This document shows positions 53,289 to 62,386 of a stretch of 64,000 nucleotides of DNA, piece by piece. This DNA is from Rhizobium sp. LC145 (GTDB lineage Bacteria; Pseudomonadota; Alphaproteobacteria; Rhizobiales; Rhizobiaceae). How positions within the stretch are numbered: the stretch's first letter is position 1; each line of letters starts with the position of its first letter. The DNA is taken from the NCBI RefSeq assembly GCF_001005825.1, contig NZ_LBHV01000002.1:682001-746000 (forward strand), in the 5' to 3' direction. The notes under the pieces are model-generated. The model did not search any database. It was not told the origin of the DNA and saw nothing but the letters and a program-made list of their open reading frames with translations. The translations under genes and the position numbers were made by a program.

Positions 53289-54565
53289 CGATCGCGATCT
53301 TCACCGGAACGCTGCTCCTCGCAATCGCCGTCGGTGCGCCCATCGCGTACGCCCTTATCATCACAGGCGCGGCACTGATGTGGCAGCAGGGGCTGTTTGA
53401 CGGCCAGATCCTGGCGCAGAACATCCTGAATTCCGTCGACAGTTTCGCGATGATTGCCGTCCCGCTATTCATATTCGCGGGAGAGGTCATGAATACCGGC
53501 GGCCTTTCTCGCCGCATCATCGCCCTGGCCCGAGCCCTCGTCGGCCATAGGCGAGGCGGATTAGGCTATGTGGCGATCTTCGCGGGCGTGTTGCTCTCGA
53601 GTCTGTCAGGCAGCGCGCTCGCCGATGCTGCGTCTCTCTCAGCTCTCCTTCTGCCGATGATGGTTGCGGCCGGGCACGACAAGGCGCGCGCCGGTGGTCT
53701 CATTGCCTCATCCTCCATAATCGGGCCGATCATCCCCCCAAGCATCGGGTTCATTGTATTTGGTGTTGCCACGAACCTGTCCATCAGCAAATTGTTCCTG
53801 GCCGGAATTGCCCCAGGCCTGATGATCGCCGCGGCGCTCGCCGTGACATGGTTTTTCGTGGCCAGACGAGAGGATGTGGAGGCAGCGCCGAAAGCGACCG
53901 CAGCCGAGCGTCTTTCGGCATTCGTCGACAGCCTGTGGGCCCTTATGCTGCCGATCATCATCGTCGTGGGGCTCCGTTTCGGTATTGTCACACCGACCGA
54001 AGCCGCGGCCCTGGCGGCTGCCTATTCGTTGTTCGTAGCGCTGTTTGTCTACCGCGAACTCAAGATCTCGGATCTTCCTGACCTTGCGCTGCGCGCCGGT
54101 AAAGTAGCGGCGGGCGTGATGTTTCTGGTAGGGGCCGCAGCCATACCGGCCTGGATGATCACCATCGCCGACATTCCTGGCCAGATCGTCGATATGATCG
54201 GTCCATTCATGGACTATCCCAGATTACTCGTCTTCGTTCTCATGCTTGTCATCATCGTCGTGGGCACGGCGATGGACCTTACGCCGACGATTCTACTTCT
54301 CGGGCCGATCCTTGTGCCGGTTGTCGCTCAAGCGGGTGTGGATCCGATCTACTTCGGCGTCCTGTTCATGATCAACGGTGCAATCGGGCTCATTACGCCG
54401 CCCGTGGGAACCGTGCTGAACGTGGTCTGCTCGATCGGCGGTATGAAGTACGAGTCGTTGCTCAAGGGTACGTTGCCGTTCTTCCTGGCGCAGCTGCTGG
54501 TGCTTTTCCTCCTGGTTCTGTTTCCGGAACTCGTCACGGAGCCAGCGCGCTGGATCGCGCACTGA
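53285..54565 (+). CDS. dctM: TRAP transporter large permease (DctM)
   Basis: A 426-residue membrane protein with about twelve hydrophobic segments, the usual DctM size. Signature stretches are SGSALADAASLSALLLPMM, SSSIIGPIIPPSIGFIVFG and LFMINGAIGLITPPVGTVLNVVCSIG. It forms the transport channel with DctQ, driven by a sodium or proton gradient. Confidence 0.95.
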   Translation: MTIAIFTGTLLLAIAVGAPIAYALIITGAALMWQQGLFDGQILAQNILNSVDSFAMIAVPLFIFAGEVMNTGGLSRRIIALARALVGHRRGGLGYVAIFAGVLLSSLSGSALADAASLSALLLPMMVAAGHDKARAGGLIASSSIIGPIIPPSIGFIVFGVATNLSISKLFLAGIAPGLMIAAALAVTWFFVARREDVEAAPKATAAERLSAFVDSLWALMLPIIIVVGLRFGIVTPTEAAALAAAYSLFVALFVYRELKISDLPDLALRAGKVAAGVMFLVGAAAIPAWMITIADIPGQIVDMIGPFMDYPRLLVFVLMLVIIVVGTAMDLTPTILLLGPILVPVVAQAGVDPIYFGVLFMINGAIGLITPPVGTVLNVVCSIGGMKYESLLKGTLPFFLAQLLVLFLLVLFPELVTEPARWIAH

Positions 54566-54610
54566 CCAAGCCACGAAACCTTCAATCTCAACCAACAAAA
54601 GGGGAGTAAA

Positions 54611-55609
54611 ATGAAACGATTTGTTGGAATGGCCATCGCCTTTGCGTTGCTGGTCGGCGGCGCCGAGGCACAGGAGTACCAAACTCGCACGATCAAGTTT
54701 GCGGCGACCGGGCAGGAAGGCACGCCTCCGGTCATGGGGATGCATATCTTCGCCGAGAAGCTCGCCGAACGCAGCGGCGGCAAGCTCAAAGCGCGCGTCT
54801 TTTCGAACGGCGTATTGGGAGGTGACGTGCAGGTGCTCTCGGCACTCCAGGGTGGCGTCGTGGAGATGATGGTCTGGAATGCCGGTAACATGATCGCCCA
54901 GGAGAAGGATTTCGGGATCTTCGATCTACCCTTCATCTATCAGGACGTGGACGTCATGGATCGCCTGCTCGACGGAGATTTGGGTAAGCAGCTGATCGAC
55001 AAGCTGCCCGCCCACGGCGTCGTTGGTCTCGCCTTCTGGGAGCAAGGCTTCCGTCTTCTGTCGAACAACCGGCATGAAGTGCATGATCTCTCCGACATAT
55101 CCGGCCTGAAGATTCGGGTGCAGCAGAATCCATTGCTGGCGGACATGTGGGCGGCTCTCGGGGCGAACCCGACGCCACTGGCAATCACCGAGCTCTACAC
55201 TGCGCTCGAGACCGGAGCTGTTGACGGCCAGGAGACCACCGCACCCTTCATGCTCGGTTCGAAGTATTATGAGGTGCAGAAATATATCACTGTTACTCGC
55301 CACAACTACAACCCTCAGATCGTGCTGATCGGGAAGCCGTTCTGGGATCAGCTTAACGACGACGAAAAGGCGCTGATCATCGACGTTGCACGAGAGACCG
55401 CCGTTGAACAGCGCAAGATCTCGCGCGATGCGCAGACCACGGCACTCGACAAGATACGCGCTGCCGGCAACGTCGTGACCGAGCCTGACCCGACCGCCCT
55501 GGCCGAGATGCAGAAGGCGGTTAAGCCCGTCATCGAGAAATACGCCAAAACCTTCGATCCGCAGCTCACCAAGACTGTATTCGAGGCAGTTGGCTTCTCC
55601 CTTAACTGA
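54611..55609 (+). CDS. dctP: TRAP transporter substrate-binding protein (DctP family)
   Basis: A 332-residue periplasmic protein with signal peptide MKRFVGMAIAFALLVGGAEA-Q. DctP features include the GGDVQVLSALQGGVVEMMVW segment, LKIRVQQNPLLADMWAALGANPTPLAITELYTALETGAVDGQE and the carboxylate-binding Arg in this block (KIRVQ). Downstream sugar-acid enzymes point to an aldonate, aldarate or similar acid. A strong stem-loop follows 8 bases after the stop. Confidence 0.94.
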   Translation: MKRFVGMAIAFALLVGGAEAQEYQTRTIKFAATGQEGTPPVMGMHIFAEKLAERSGGKLKARVFSNGVLGGDVQVLSALQGGVVEMMVWNAGNMIAQEKDFGIFDLPFIYQDVDVMDRLLDGDLGKQLIDKLPAHGVVGLAFWEQGFRLLSNNRHEVHDLSDISGLKIRVQQNPLLADMWAALGANPTPLAITELYTALETGAVDGQETTAPFMLGSKYYEVQKYITVTRHNYNPQIVLIGKPFWDQLNDDEKALIIDVARETAVEQRKISRDAQTTALDKIRAAGNVVTEPDPTALAEMQKAVKPVIEKYAKTFDPQLTKTVFEAVGFSLN

Positions 55610-55617
55610 AAGACCAA

Positions 55618-55643
55618 GCCGCACACGGCGTGCCGTGTGCGGC
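55618..55643 (+). terminator. Strong stem-loop after dctP
   Basis: Perfect 11-base arms GCCGCACACGG / CCGTGTGCGGC with loop CGTG. No T run follows, so it probably stabilises the upstream mRNA or reduces read-through into the enzyme genes. Confidence 0.7.
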
Positions 55644-55665
55644 TCCAACCTGACCGGATTTGCTC

Positions 55666-56496
55666 ATGAAGATTTCCTTTGCCCAATTTCCACCGATCCA
55701 TGGCGATACCGTCGCCACAACGCGCCTTGTTGCGCAGAAGGTCCGCGAGGCGGCAGCGGACGGCGCACAGCTTATTGCGTTTCCCGAATGCTTCCTGACC
55801 GGCGGCTCTTTCGATGATCGCCAAAGCCTGCTTGACGCGGCCATCAATATCGAGCGCGGCGATCTGGAGCCGATCCTGGCCGCAGCACGTGAGACAGGAA
55901 TATTGGTCGTGGTGGGTTTCTATCAGGCCAAAGGCGACCAGGCGCTCAATACGGCGGCTGTCATCGGCCCTGAAGGCATAATTGGATTGCATCATAAAAT
56001 GCACCTGCCTTTCATGATCGGCGACCGGTTCGCGGAAATTCCCGAAGTCGAAGGGCCCTCGGTATTCGATACGCCCATCGGACGGATCGGCGTCGCCATT
56101 TGTTACGAAATCCGGTTTCCGGAGGTTGCGCGGACACTGGCGCTGGAAGGTGCCGATCTTATCGTACTTCCGGCAGCCTGGCCTGAAGCGGCGCGCATCT
56201 TGCCAGATCTGTTCACGACAGTGAGGGCTGCCGAGAACTTCGTGTTCCTGTTGGCGGTGAACCGCAATGACGTAGACGAGGGGATGGCCTTCATGGGATC
56301 CAGCCATGTCATTTCGCCCGATGGTCGCGAAATCATCAATGCAGGCATGGAGGATGGCATCTTCTCGGTCGATATAGATATCGAGAGTGCCCGCGTTAAG
56401 TCGATCATCCGAGAGCCCGGCGTTTACGAGGTCCACCCTTTCCGAGACAGGAGGCCGCAGGACTACCGGATCTGCGCGATGCCCAGTGCGGTCTGA
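55666..56496 (+). CDS. Nitrilase-superfamily amidohydrolase (carbon-nitrogen hydrolase)
   Basis: A 276-residue cytoplasmic hydrolase with the Glu-Lys-Cys triad E41 (AFPECFLTG), K111 (LHHKMHLP) and C146 (VAICYEIRFPE). The C-terminal strand (GSSHVISPDGREIIN) is standard. This size and sequence fit amidases such as omega-amidase or N-carbamoyl-type members rather than true nitrilases. It lies between a TRAP transporter and an aldolase, so it may deamidate the imported acid or an amide made from it. Confidence 0.87.
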   Translation: MKISFAQFPPIHGDTVATTRLVAQKVREAAADGAQLIAFPECFLTGGSFDDRQSLLDAAINIERGDLEPILAAARETGILVVVGFYQAKGDQALNTAAVIGPEGIIGLHHKMHLPFMIGDRFAEIPEVEGPSVFDTPIGRIGVAICYEIRFPEVARTLALEGADLIVLPAAWPEAARILPDLFTTVRAAENFVFLLAVNRNDVDEGMAFMGSSHVISPDGREIINAGMEDGIFSVDIDIESARVKSIIREPGVYEVHPFRDRRPQDYRICAMPSAV

Positions 56497-56500
56497 TGCA

Positions 56501-57304
56501 ATGTTCGACAACTCGGCCTTGAAACAGAAACTCCAGGCAAACGAAGTCGTTTTTGGAATTAACGTCTATTCCGGGGCGCCCGCTGCGGTCGAAATCGCGG
56601 GACGGATGGGGCTTGATTTCGTATTCATCGATGCCGAGCATACGGTGCTGGGCCTCGATTTGCCCATGGAGCGCATGGTCCTCGCGGCACGGCTTGCAAA
56701 CATCTCTCCCCTGGTCCGCGTGCCCGACAGCGGTGCGGTGGGATTGCGCAAGGCGCTCGAACTTGGGGCGGCAGGTGTCATCGTTCCCCAGGTCCATACT
56801 GCAGAGCAAATGCGGGCAATCATTGCCGCGACCAAATTTCCCCCGCTCGGACGGCGCGGTGGGGATAGTTCCGTCCGTTCCGCCGGCTATGGAGGACCCG
56901 GTTTTAACTGGTCCTCCTATACCGAGCAGGCGAACCGCGAAACGCTGATCATTCCGATGGCCGAAAGCTTCGAATTCTTCGAGGAGATCGAGGACATACT
57001 CGATGTTCCGGGGATCGATGCGGTCCATTTCGGTCCAGCGGATTATGCCCTCTCCCGCGGAATCGAAGTGGACTACGCGATGAACCATCCGCAGGTGCGG
57101 GCGGCAATGCGTGAGCTCGTTGCCAAATGCCGTTCACGCGGAATCAAAGTGATGCTGCCCTGCTTTCCAGCCGAGAGCGCCAAGGCACAGGAACTGATTT
57201 CCGAAGGCGGAGACATGCTTCTTCTCGGCAATGATCTGGGCTTTCTGCATCAAGGTTGCGAACACGCGGCTAACATCGCCCTCAATACGCGGAGGCAAGC
57301 ATGA
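56501..57304 (+). CDS. HpcH/HpaI-family class II aldolase (2-keto-3-deoxy acid aldolase)
   Basis: A 267-residue aldolase: FVFIDAEHTVLGLDLPMERM, PLVRVPDSGAVGLRKALELGAAGVIVPQV (with the metal-binding acidic residues of the family further on, MAESFEFFEEIEDIL and HFGPADYALSRG). Relatives (GarL, RhmA, HpaI) split 2-keto-3-deoxy or 5-keto-4-deoxy sugar acids into pyruvate plus an aldehyde such as tartronate semialdehyde. It begins 4 bases after the amidase stop and overlaps the RraA-like gene. Confidence 0.9.
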   Translation: MFDNSALKQKLQANEVVFGINVYSGAPAAVEIAGRMGLDFVFIDAEHTVLGLDLPMERMVLAARLANISPLVRVPDSGAVGLRKALELGAAGVIVPQVHTAEQMRAIIAATKFPPLGRRGGDSSVRSAGYGGPGFNWSSYTEQANRETLIIPMAESFEFFEEIEDILDVPGIDAVHFGPADYALSRGIEVDYAMNHPQVRAAMRELVAKCRSRGIKVMLPCFPAESAKAQELISEGGDMLLLGNDLGFLHQGCEHAANIALNTRRQA

Positions 57305-57990
57305 TGATTTTGCATCCGCGCGCAGCAGTGTCCGATGACGCCGACCTGTTCAACAGACTAGCGCAGGTGCAGCCTGCTTCTCTCGGTCATTATCTTGCTT
57401 CCGGTTCCATATCATCGGGAATCCGTGCGCTCGTACCCGTGCAGCGTATGGTCGGACGCGCCTTGACGGTCAAGCAACCACTCCCGGATGGCGTGCCGGT
57501 TCATCTCGCGCTCGATGAGCTTCGTGAGGGTGATATCCTCGTCATCGATCGACAGGGCGATCATCAGGTCGCATGTGTCGGTGAGATGGTCGCACGTGCC
57601 GCGTTTCACGCCGGGGCGGCAGGCATCGTGGTGGATGGGGTCGTCACGGATATTGAGGAACTCGCGACGATTGGGTTGCCGATCTATGCTCGAGGCACGA
57701 GCGTGATCACGACGCGAGCACTTGGCCTGCCCGGCGCAGAACTATTTGGAACTATCTCGCTCGGAGGGGTCGCCATTTCGACCGGCGACATTCTTTTCGG
57801 AGACATGAATGGTGTTCTTCGGCTCGACGTCTCCGGCGTCGACATCCAAAACTTGATCGAACTCGCATTAGCCGATGAACGGAGGGAGGTGGAATGGCGA
57901 CAAAGGTTGGCTTCCGGCGAATCCCTGGCTGAATTGAACGGAGCCCGGCAACGTGCAGCGAGTGTACGCTCTGTAGCGGACACGCCTTGA
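57301..57990 (+). CDS. RraA-like protein (HMG/CHA aldolase or regulator family)
   Basis: A 229-residue member of the RraA fold, which includes 4-hydroxy-4-methyl-2-oxoglutarate aldolases and the RNase E inhibitor RraA. The family motif DGxxRD appears as D112-GVVT-D117: the metal-linked Asp is kept but the usual Arg is T116. The flanking GLPIYARG and GDILFGDMNGVLRLD strands are normal. The changed Arg casts doubt on aldolase activity. The ATG overlaps the previous stop; an additional ATG directly follows it. Confidence 0.82.
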   Translation: MMILHPRAAVSDDADLFNRLAQVQPASLGHYLASGSISSGIRALVPVQRMVGRALTVKQPLPDGVPVHLALDELREGDILVIDRQGDHQVACVGEMVARAAFHAGAAGIVVDGVVTDIEELATIGLPIYARGTSVITTRALGLPGAELFGTISLGGVAISTGDILFGDMNGVLRLDVSGVDIQNLIELALADERREVEWRQRLASGESLAELNGARQRAASVRSVADTP

Positions 57991-58082
57991 TATGGAATCT
58001 GCCGCAAGGTTAAGGTCGCTCGGGTCCGCACTATCCAGACCCTCGAGGTGAGCACCAGCAGTCAGCGACTGGCAGAGCCGGC

Positions 58083-58125
58083 TTGACATCCTGTCCACGA
58101 TACCGCTCTACGTATCATCATAACT
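58083..58125 (+). promoter_or_regulatory. Promoter and candidate operator of GntR regulator 58212
   Basis: TTGACA (58083-58088) followed by CTCTAC near the -10 position, and ACGTATCATCATAACT (58110-58125) over the expected start of transcription. The latter matches ACTTATCATAATAACT at 58936-58951 in 14 of 16 bases, which precedes the next operon. Probably an autoregulatory site. Confidence 0.55.
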
Positions 58126-58211
58126 TTCCGAACCTCAAAAGTCGCGAGTATAGCTCATATCGTGTGTCATCGAGGTAGGAGAGAGGTGGTAAATAAGAAC
58201 GGTCACCGAGC

Positions 58212-58946
58212 ATGGAAAGAATATCAGGCGACAACATTCGTCGGCGTTACGGGACGCTAACACGTCATGTCCACGACACGCTCAAAGAGGGCATACTCGG
58301 CGGCAATCCGGCGCCTGGCGAGAAACTGCCAAGTGAAGCCCAGTTGATCGAGCGTTTCAGTGTGAGCCGGACTGTCATCCGCGAGGCTATTGCCCATCTG
58401 CGTGAGGAAGGCCTGGTCGATCCGCGCCGAGGAGCCGGCGTGTTTGTAGTAGAACCAGCCGCTGCGATTGATCCGGTGTCGGGCGGAATAGACGCTAGTC
58501 GGATTTCCTCGGTTGTCGAAGGTTTGGAGCTCCGTACGGCGATTGAGGTGGAAGCAGCTTATCTCGCCGCAGCGCGGTGCTCGCCTCTTCAGGAAGAAGC
58601 GATCATCCGCTGCCATCAGGAAATCGGAAAGCGCATCAGAGAAAGAAAGCCGACCATTGATGCCGACCTCGCTTTCCATCTCGCGATCGCGGAAGCGAGC
58701 AACAACCGTCGCTTCATCGAAATACTGAAATCACTGGGAGCCGAGATGATCCCACGTGCCGCTCTTGAGGGACCGGGCGCCGCCTCTCCTGCTTATCTCG
58801 AGCGTCTCCACGAGGAGCATCGCCTGATTGTCAAAGCCATCACGGATCGTGATCAGATGGCAGCAAGGGAAGCGATGCGCGCTCATCTCGCAGGAAGTCA
58901 ACAGCGCTACCGCTCCTATCTGAACGACGATACAAACTTATCATAA
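58212..58946 (+). CDS. GntR-family (FadR/FCD) regulator of the ketoglutarate-forming operon
   Basis: A 244-residue regulator: HTH (LTRHVHDTLKEGILGGNPAPGEKLPSEAQLIERFSVSRTVIREAIAHLREEGLVDPRRGAGVFV) and FCD domain (LELRTAIEVEAAYLAA, DADLAFHLAIAEASNN, EEHRLIVKAITDRD). It stands upstream of the dehydratase and semialdehyde dehydrogenase genes on the same strand. UxuR/GudR-like regulators of aldarate and hexuronate use have this layout. Confidence 0.92.
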   Translation: MERISGDNIRRRYGTLTRHVHDTLKEGILGGNPAPGEKLPSEAQLIERFSVSRTVIREAIAHLREEGLVDPRRGAGVFVVEPAAAIDPVSGGIDASRISSVVEGLELRTAIEVEAAYLAAARCSPLQEEAIIRCHQEIGKRIRERKPTIDADLAFHLAIAEASNNRRFIEILKSLGAEMIPRAALEGPGAASPAYLERLHEEHRLIVKAITDRDQMAAREAMRAHLAGSQQRYRSYLNDDTNLS

Positions 58947-58983
58947 TAACTCTATTGACATGTATCCTCAAAGAGGCATAACC
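58936..58983 (+). promoter_or_regulatory. Candidate operator and promoter of the dehydratase/dehydrogenase operon
   Basis: ACTTATCATAATAACT (58936-58951) overlaps the last codons and stop of the GntR gene and ends 3 bases before TTGACA (58955-58960). ATAACC at 58978-58983 is a weak -10 at 17 bases. A regulator bound to the first element would sit beside the -35. Confidence 0.55.
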
Positions 58984-58992
58984 GGGCTGTAA

Positions 58993-59925
<933 letters not shown>

Positions 59926-59940
59926 CGTGGTATAAGCGGC

Positions 59941-59969
59941 GCGTCGCCTCGGCCAAGATGGGGCGACGC
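59941..59969 (+). terminator. Stem-loop between kdgD and the dehydrogenase
   Basis: Eight-base arms GCGTCGCC (59941-59948) and GGCGACGC (59962-59969) with a 13-base loop. No T run. It may tune expression of the downstream gene. Confidence 0.5.
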
Positions 59970-60036
59970 TCTCTGTGAGGGGCAGAGATTGCCTCCCGTC
60001 GCATAGGAACCTCCCCACGATAAAGGAACGGAAACG

Positions 60037-61545
60037 ATGACGTTTGTCCCTCATGGAATGCACCTGATTGCTGGCGAATGGGTCCAAGGCAAAAGCATCT
60101 TCCAGTCGGCGCCCGCTCACGGGATGTCCCACAGTTTCTCGGTCGGATCACCTGCTCATGTCGAGAAGGCCTGTGAGGCCGCAGAAGAAGCGTTTTGGAT
60201 CTATGGCTATACGTTGCGCGACGAACGCGCTGCGTTTCTCGACGCAATCGCCGATGAAATCGAAACGCGCGCTGCCGATATCACTGAAATCTGCACCCAG
60301 GAAACCGGCTTGCCTGCCGCTCGGATCGAAGGCGAACGCGGACGAACTACCGGCCAGTTGCGGCTCTTCGCCAATCATATCCGCAAGGGCGACTATCTCG
60401 ATCGTCGCGTTGACGAGGCCCTGCCTGATCGTAAGCCGGCACCGCGTCCGGAAATCCGCCTGATGCAGCGTCCGATCGGCCCGGTCGCGGTCTTCGGCGC
60501 TTCCAATTTTCCCCTTGCCTTCTCCACGGCCGGAGGCGACACGGCGGCCGCGCTTGCCGCGGGCTGCCCTGTGGTGGTGAAAGGTCATTCGGCGCATCCG
60601 GGAACCGGCGAGATCGTAGCTGAAGCCATTCATGCCGCCATCGCCAGGACCGGCATGCCAAAGGGGGTGTTCAGCCTCATTCAGGGCGGCGATCGCAAGG
60701 TCGGCGAAGCGCTTGTCACCCATCCGCTCATCAAGGCTGTCGGCTTTACCGGTTCGCTTGGCGGTGGCCGCGCCCTGTTCAATCTTTGTGCACAGCGTCC
60801 CGAGCCTATTCCGTTCTTCGGCGAACTGGGTTCGGTAAATCCAATGTTCCTGCTGCCGGAAGCCATGAAGGCACGTGCAACGTCGCTCGGTGAGGGCTGG
60901 GCCGGATCGCTGACCATGGGAGCAGGCCAGTTCTGCACCAATCCTGGCATCGCGGTGGTGATTGCCGGTCCGGATGCCGACAGTTTCGTGCGATCCACCC
61001 GCAGTGCATTGGAAAAGGTTTCGCCGCAGGTCATGCTGACCGACGGCATCGCCAAGGCCTATCAGGACGGCAAGACCCGTTTCGACAGCCGCAATTCCGT
61101 CAGCCCTATCCTTACGACCGAAAGCAAGGGACGCGAGGCTTCGCCCAATCTTTACGAGACAACGGGCGAAGCCTTCCTCAGCGACCATACGCTTGGTGAA
61201 GAAGTGTTCGGCCCGCTCGGGGTCGTCGTTCGGGTGAAATCGGTTGACGATATGGTGCATCTGGCAAAGGGTCTTGAGGGGCAGCTCACCGTCACCCTGC
61301 ATGTGGACAAGGACGATGTCGCCGATGCCCGTAAGCTGATGCCGGTTCTGGAACGCAAGGCCGGACGCGTACTGGCCAATGGCTTTCCCACCGGCGTTGA
61401 GGTGGTCGATTCGATGGTTCATGGCGGCCCCTACCCGGCCAGCACCAACTTCGGCGCGACGAGCGTCGGGACCATGTCCATCCGTCGGTTCCTGCGTCCG
61501 GTCAGCTATCAGAATATCCCTTCAGACCTCCTGCCTGTGGACTGA
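60037..61545 (+). CDS. Alpha-ketoglutarate semialdehyde dehydrogenase (2,5-dioxovalerate dehydrogenase)
   Basis: A 502-residue aldehyde dehydrogenase. NAD(P) site and catalytic residues visible: FGASNFPLAFSTAGGDTAAALAAGCPVVVKGHSAHPGT, GFTGSLGGG, E263 (FFGELGSVNP) and C300 (GAGQFCTNPG). The FGELGSVNP and KGHSAHPGT variants are characteristic of KGSADH enzymes. It oxidises the kdgD product to alpha-ketoglutarate, which enters the TCA cycle. Confidence 0.92.
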   Translation: MTFVPHGMHLIAGEWVQGKSIFQSAPAHGMSHSFSVGSPAHVEKACEAAEEAFWIYGYTLRDERAAFLDAIADEIETRAADITEICTQETGLPAARIEGERGRTTGQLRLFANHIRKGDYLDRRVDEALPDRKPAPRPEIRLMQRPIGPVAVFGASNFPLAFSTAGGDTAAALAAGCPVVVKGHSAHPGTGEIVAEAIHAAIARTGMPKGVFSLIQGGDRKVGEALVTHPLIKAVGFTGSLGGGRALFNLCAQRPEPIPFFGELGSVNPMFLLPEAMKARATSLGEGWAGSLTMGAGQFCTNPGIAVVIAGPDADSFVRSTRSALEKVSPQVMLTDGIAKAYQDGKTRFDSRNSVSPILTTESKGREASPNLYETTGEAFLSDHTLGEEVFGPLGVVVRVKSVDDMVHLAKGLEGQLTVTLHVDKDDVADARKLMPVLERKAGRVLANGFPTGVEVVDSMVHGGPYPASTNFGATSVGTMSIRRFLRPVSYQNIPSDLLPVD

Positions 61546-62386
61546 GAAGGCGCGGCGCGAGATGGCATGGCGAAGCGCCTCGAAGTCTTCGCCATACCGA
61601 GTTAGACGGTTGCGAAACTGCGACGTCCTCGATGAGGATCCGTGCGCCATCGACAGGCGAGACAACTCCGCCTGAAGCCTCCGTCGAAAGATCGCAGGAG
61701 ACAGGCCGCCCCGCCGCCGCCAGATAGGCGAACAACGCGCTCCCGTCGCTGTCAGGCCCGAGAAGAGACCCGTGTCGAAGCGGTGATCCTTCGTTTGGTT
61801 TGACTATGATCACGTTCAGGCCCATGGCCGCTGGAAGTTTTCGGACATAGGCGGCGGCGCCGGTCGAGCATTTCACGCACCATATGCTGGCAAGAGGACG
61901 CACTGTCTTCATCATCCGCTTCTCCCTTGGTTGCCGCACGACCGGAAGCTCTAGATCGGCGTTCCCACCGTTGAAATGTTCGGATGCGCTCGCCCGCCAC
62001 CCGCTCCGGGTTGCGAAGCAAATGTCTCCGAGCTTCATCGCCACCTTGAACACTACGCCATGGTTGCGGCTGCGACCACAACCGACGAGGAAGCCCATCA
62101 TGTCCACCCGCAAGCACGGCTGAGTGGATGCCAGCCTTTAAAAAAAACGCTGTAAAAAATATTTCGTCTTGCGGCATTTTCTTCTAAGTCTCCCAGGCAA
62201 TAGCACAGCTCGTTATGCCAATTATTTCTGATAATTATCGCCTTCGACCGATAAAACTCATGAAAGAAAGGCCGCTCCGGGCCTGAATTTTTTTACAGCC
62301 CTCCTGCGATGCGATTTTCCTTTCATGAAATATTTATTGCAAAGACTGGCCGATGCGCTCTTAATTGAAAAAAAGGAACCATATGA
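61546..62386. other. 841-base stretch with no supported gene
   Basis: A minus-strand frame (61502-62113) stays open but shows no known domain, has no convincing start and overlaps the end of the dehydrogenase gene. I do not call it. From about 62130 the sequence turns A/T-rich and contains the inverted pair described at 62149-62299, probably the control region of the next operon. Confidence 0.5.
62149..62299. promoter_or_regulatory. Widely spaced inverted pair GCTGTAAAAAA
   Basis: GCTGTAAAAAAT (62149-62160) and the reverse-complement form ATTTTTTTACAGC (62287-62299) lie about 125 bases apart upstream of the M24-fold gene. They differ by one A. Could be paired regulator sites allowing looping, or decayed repeat ends. 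Confidence 0.4.

Noticed and set aside
61502-62113. Minus-strand frame of 203 codons after the semialdehyde dehydrogenase gene
   Set aside because: No recognisable family, overlaps a well-supported gene, no ribosome site; reported only as an unexplained stretch.
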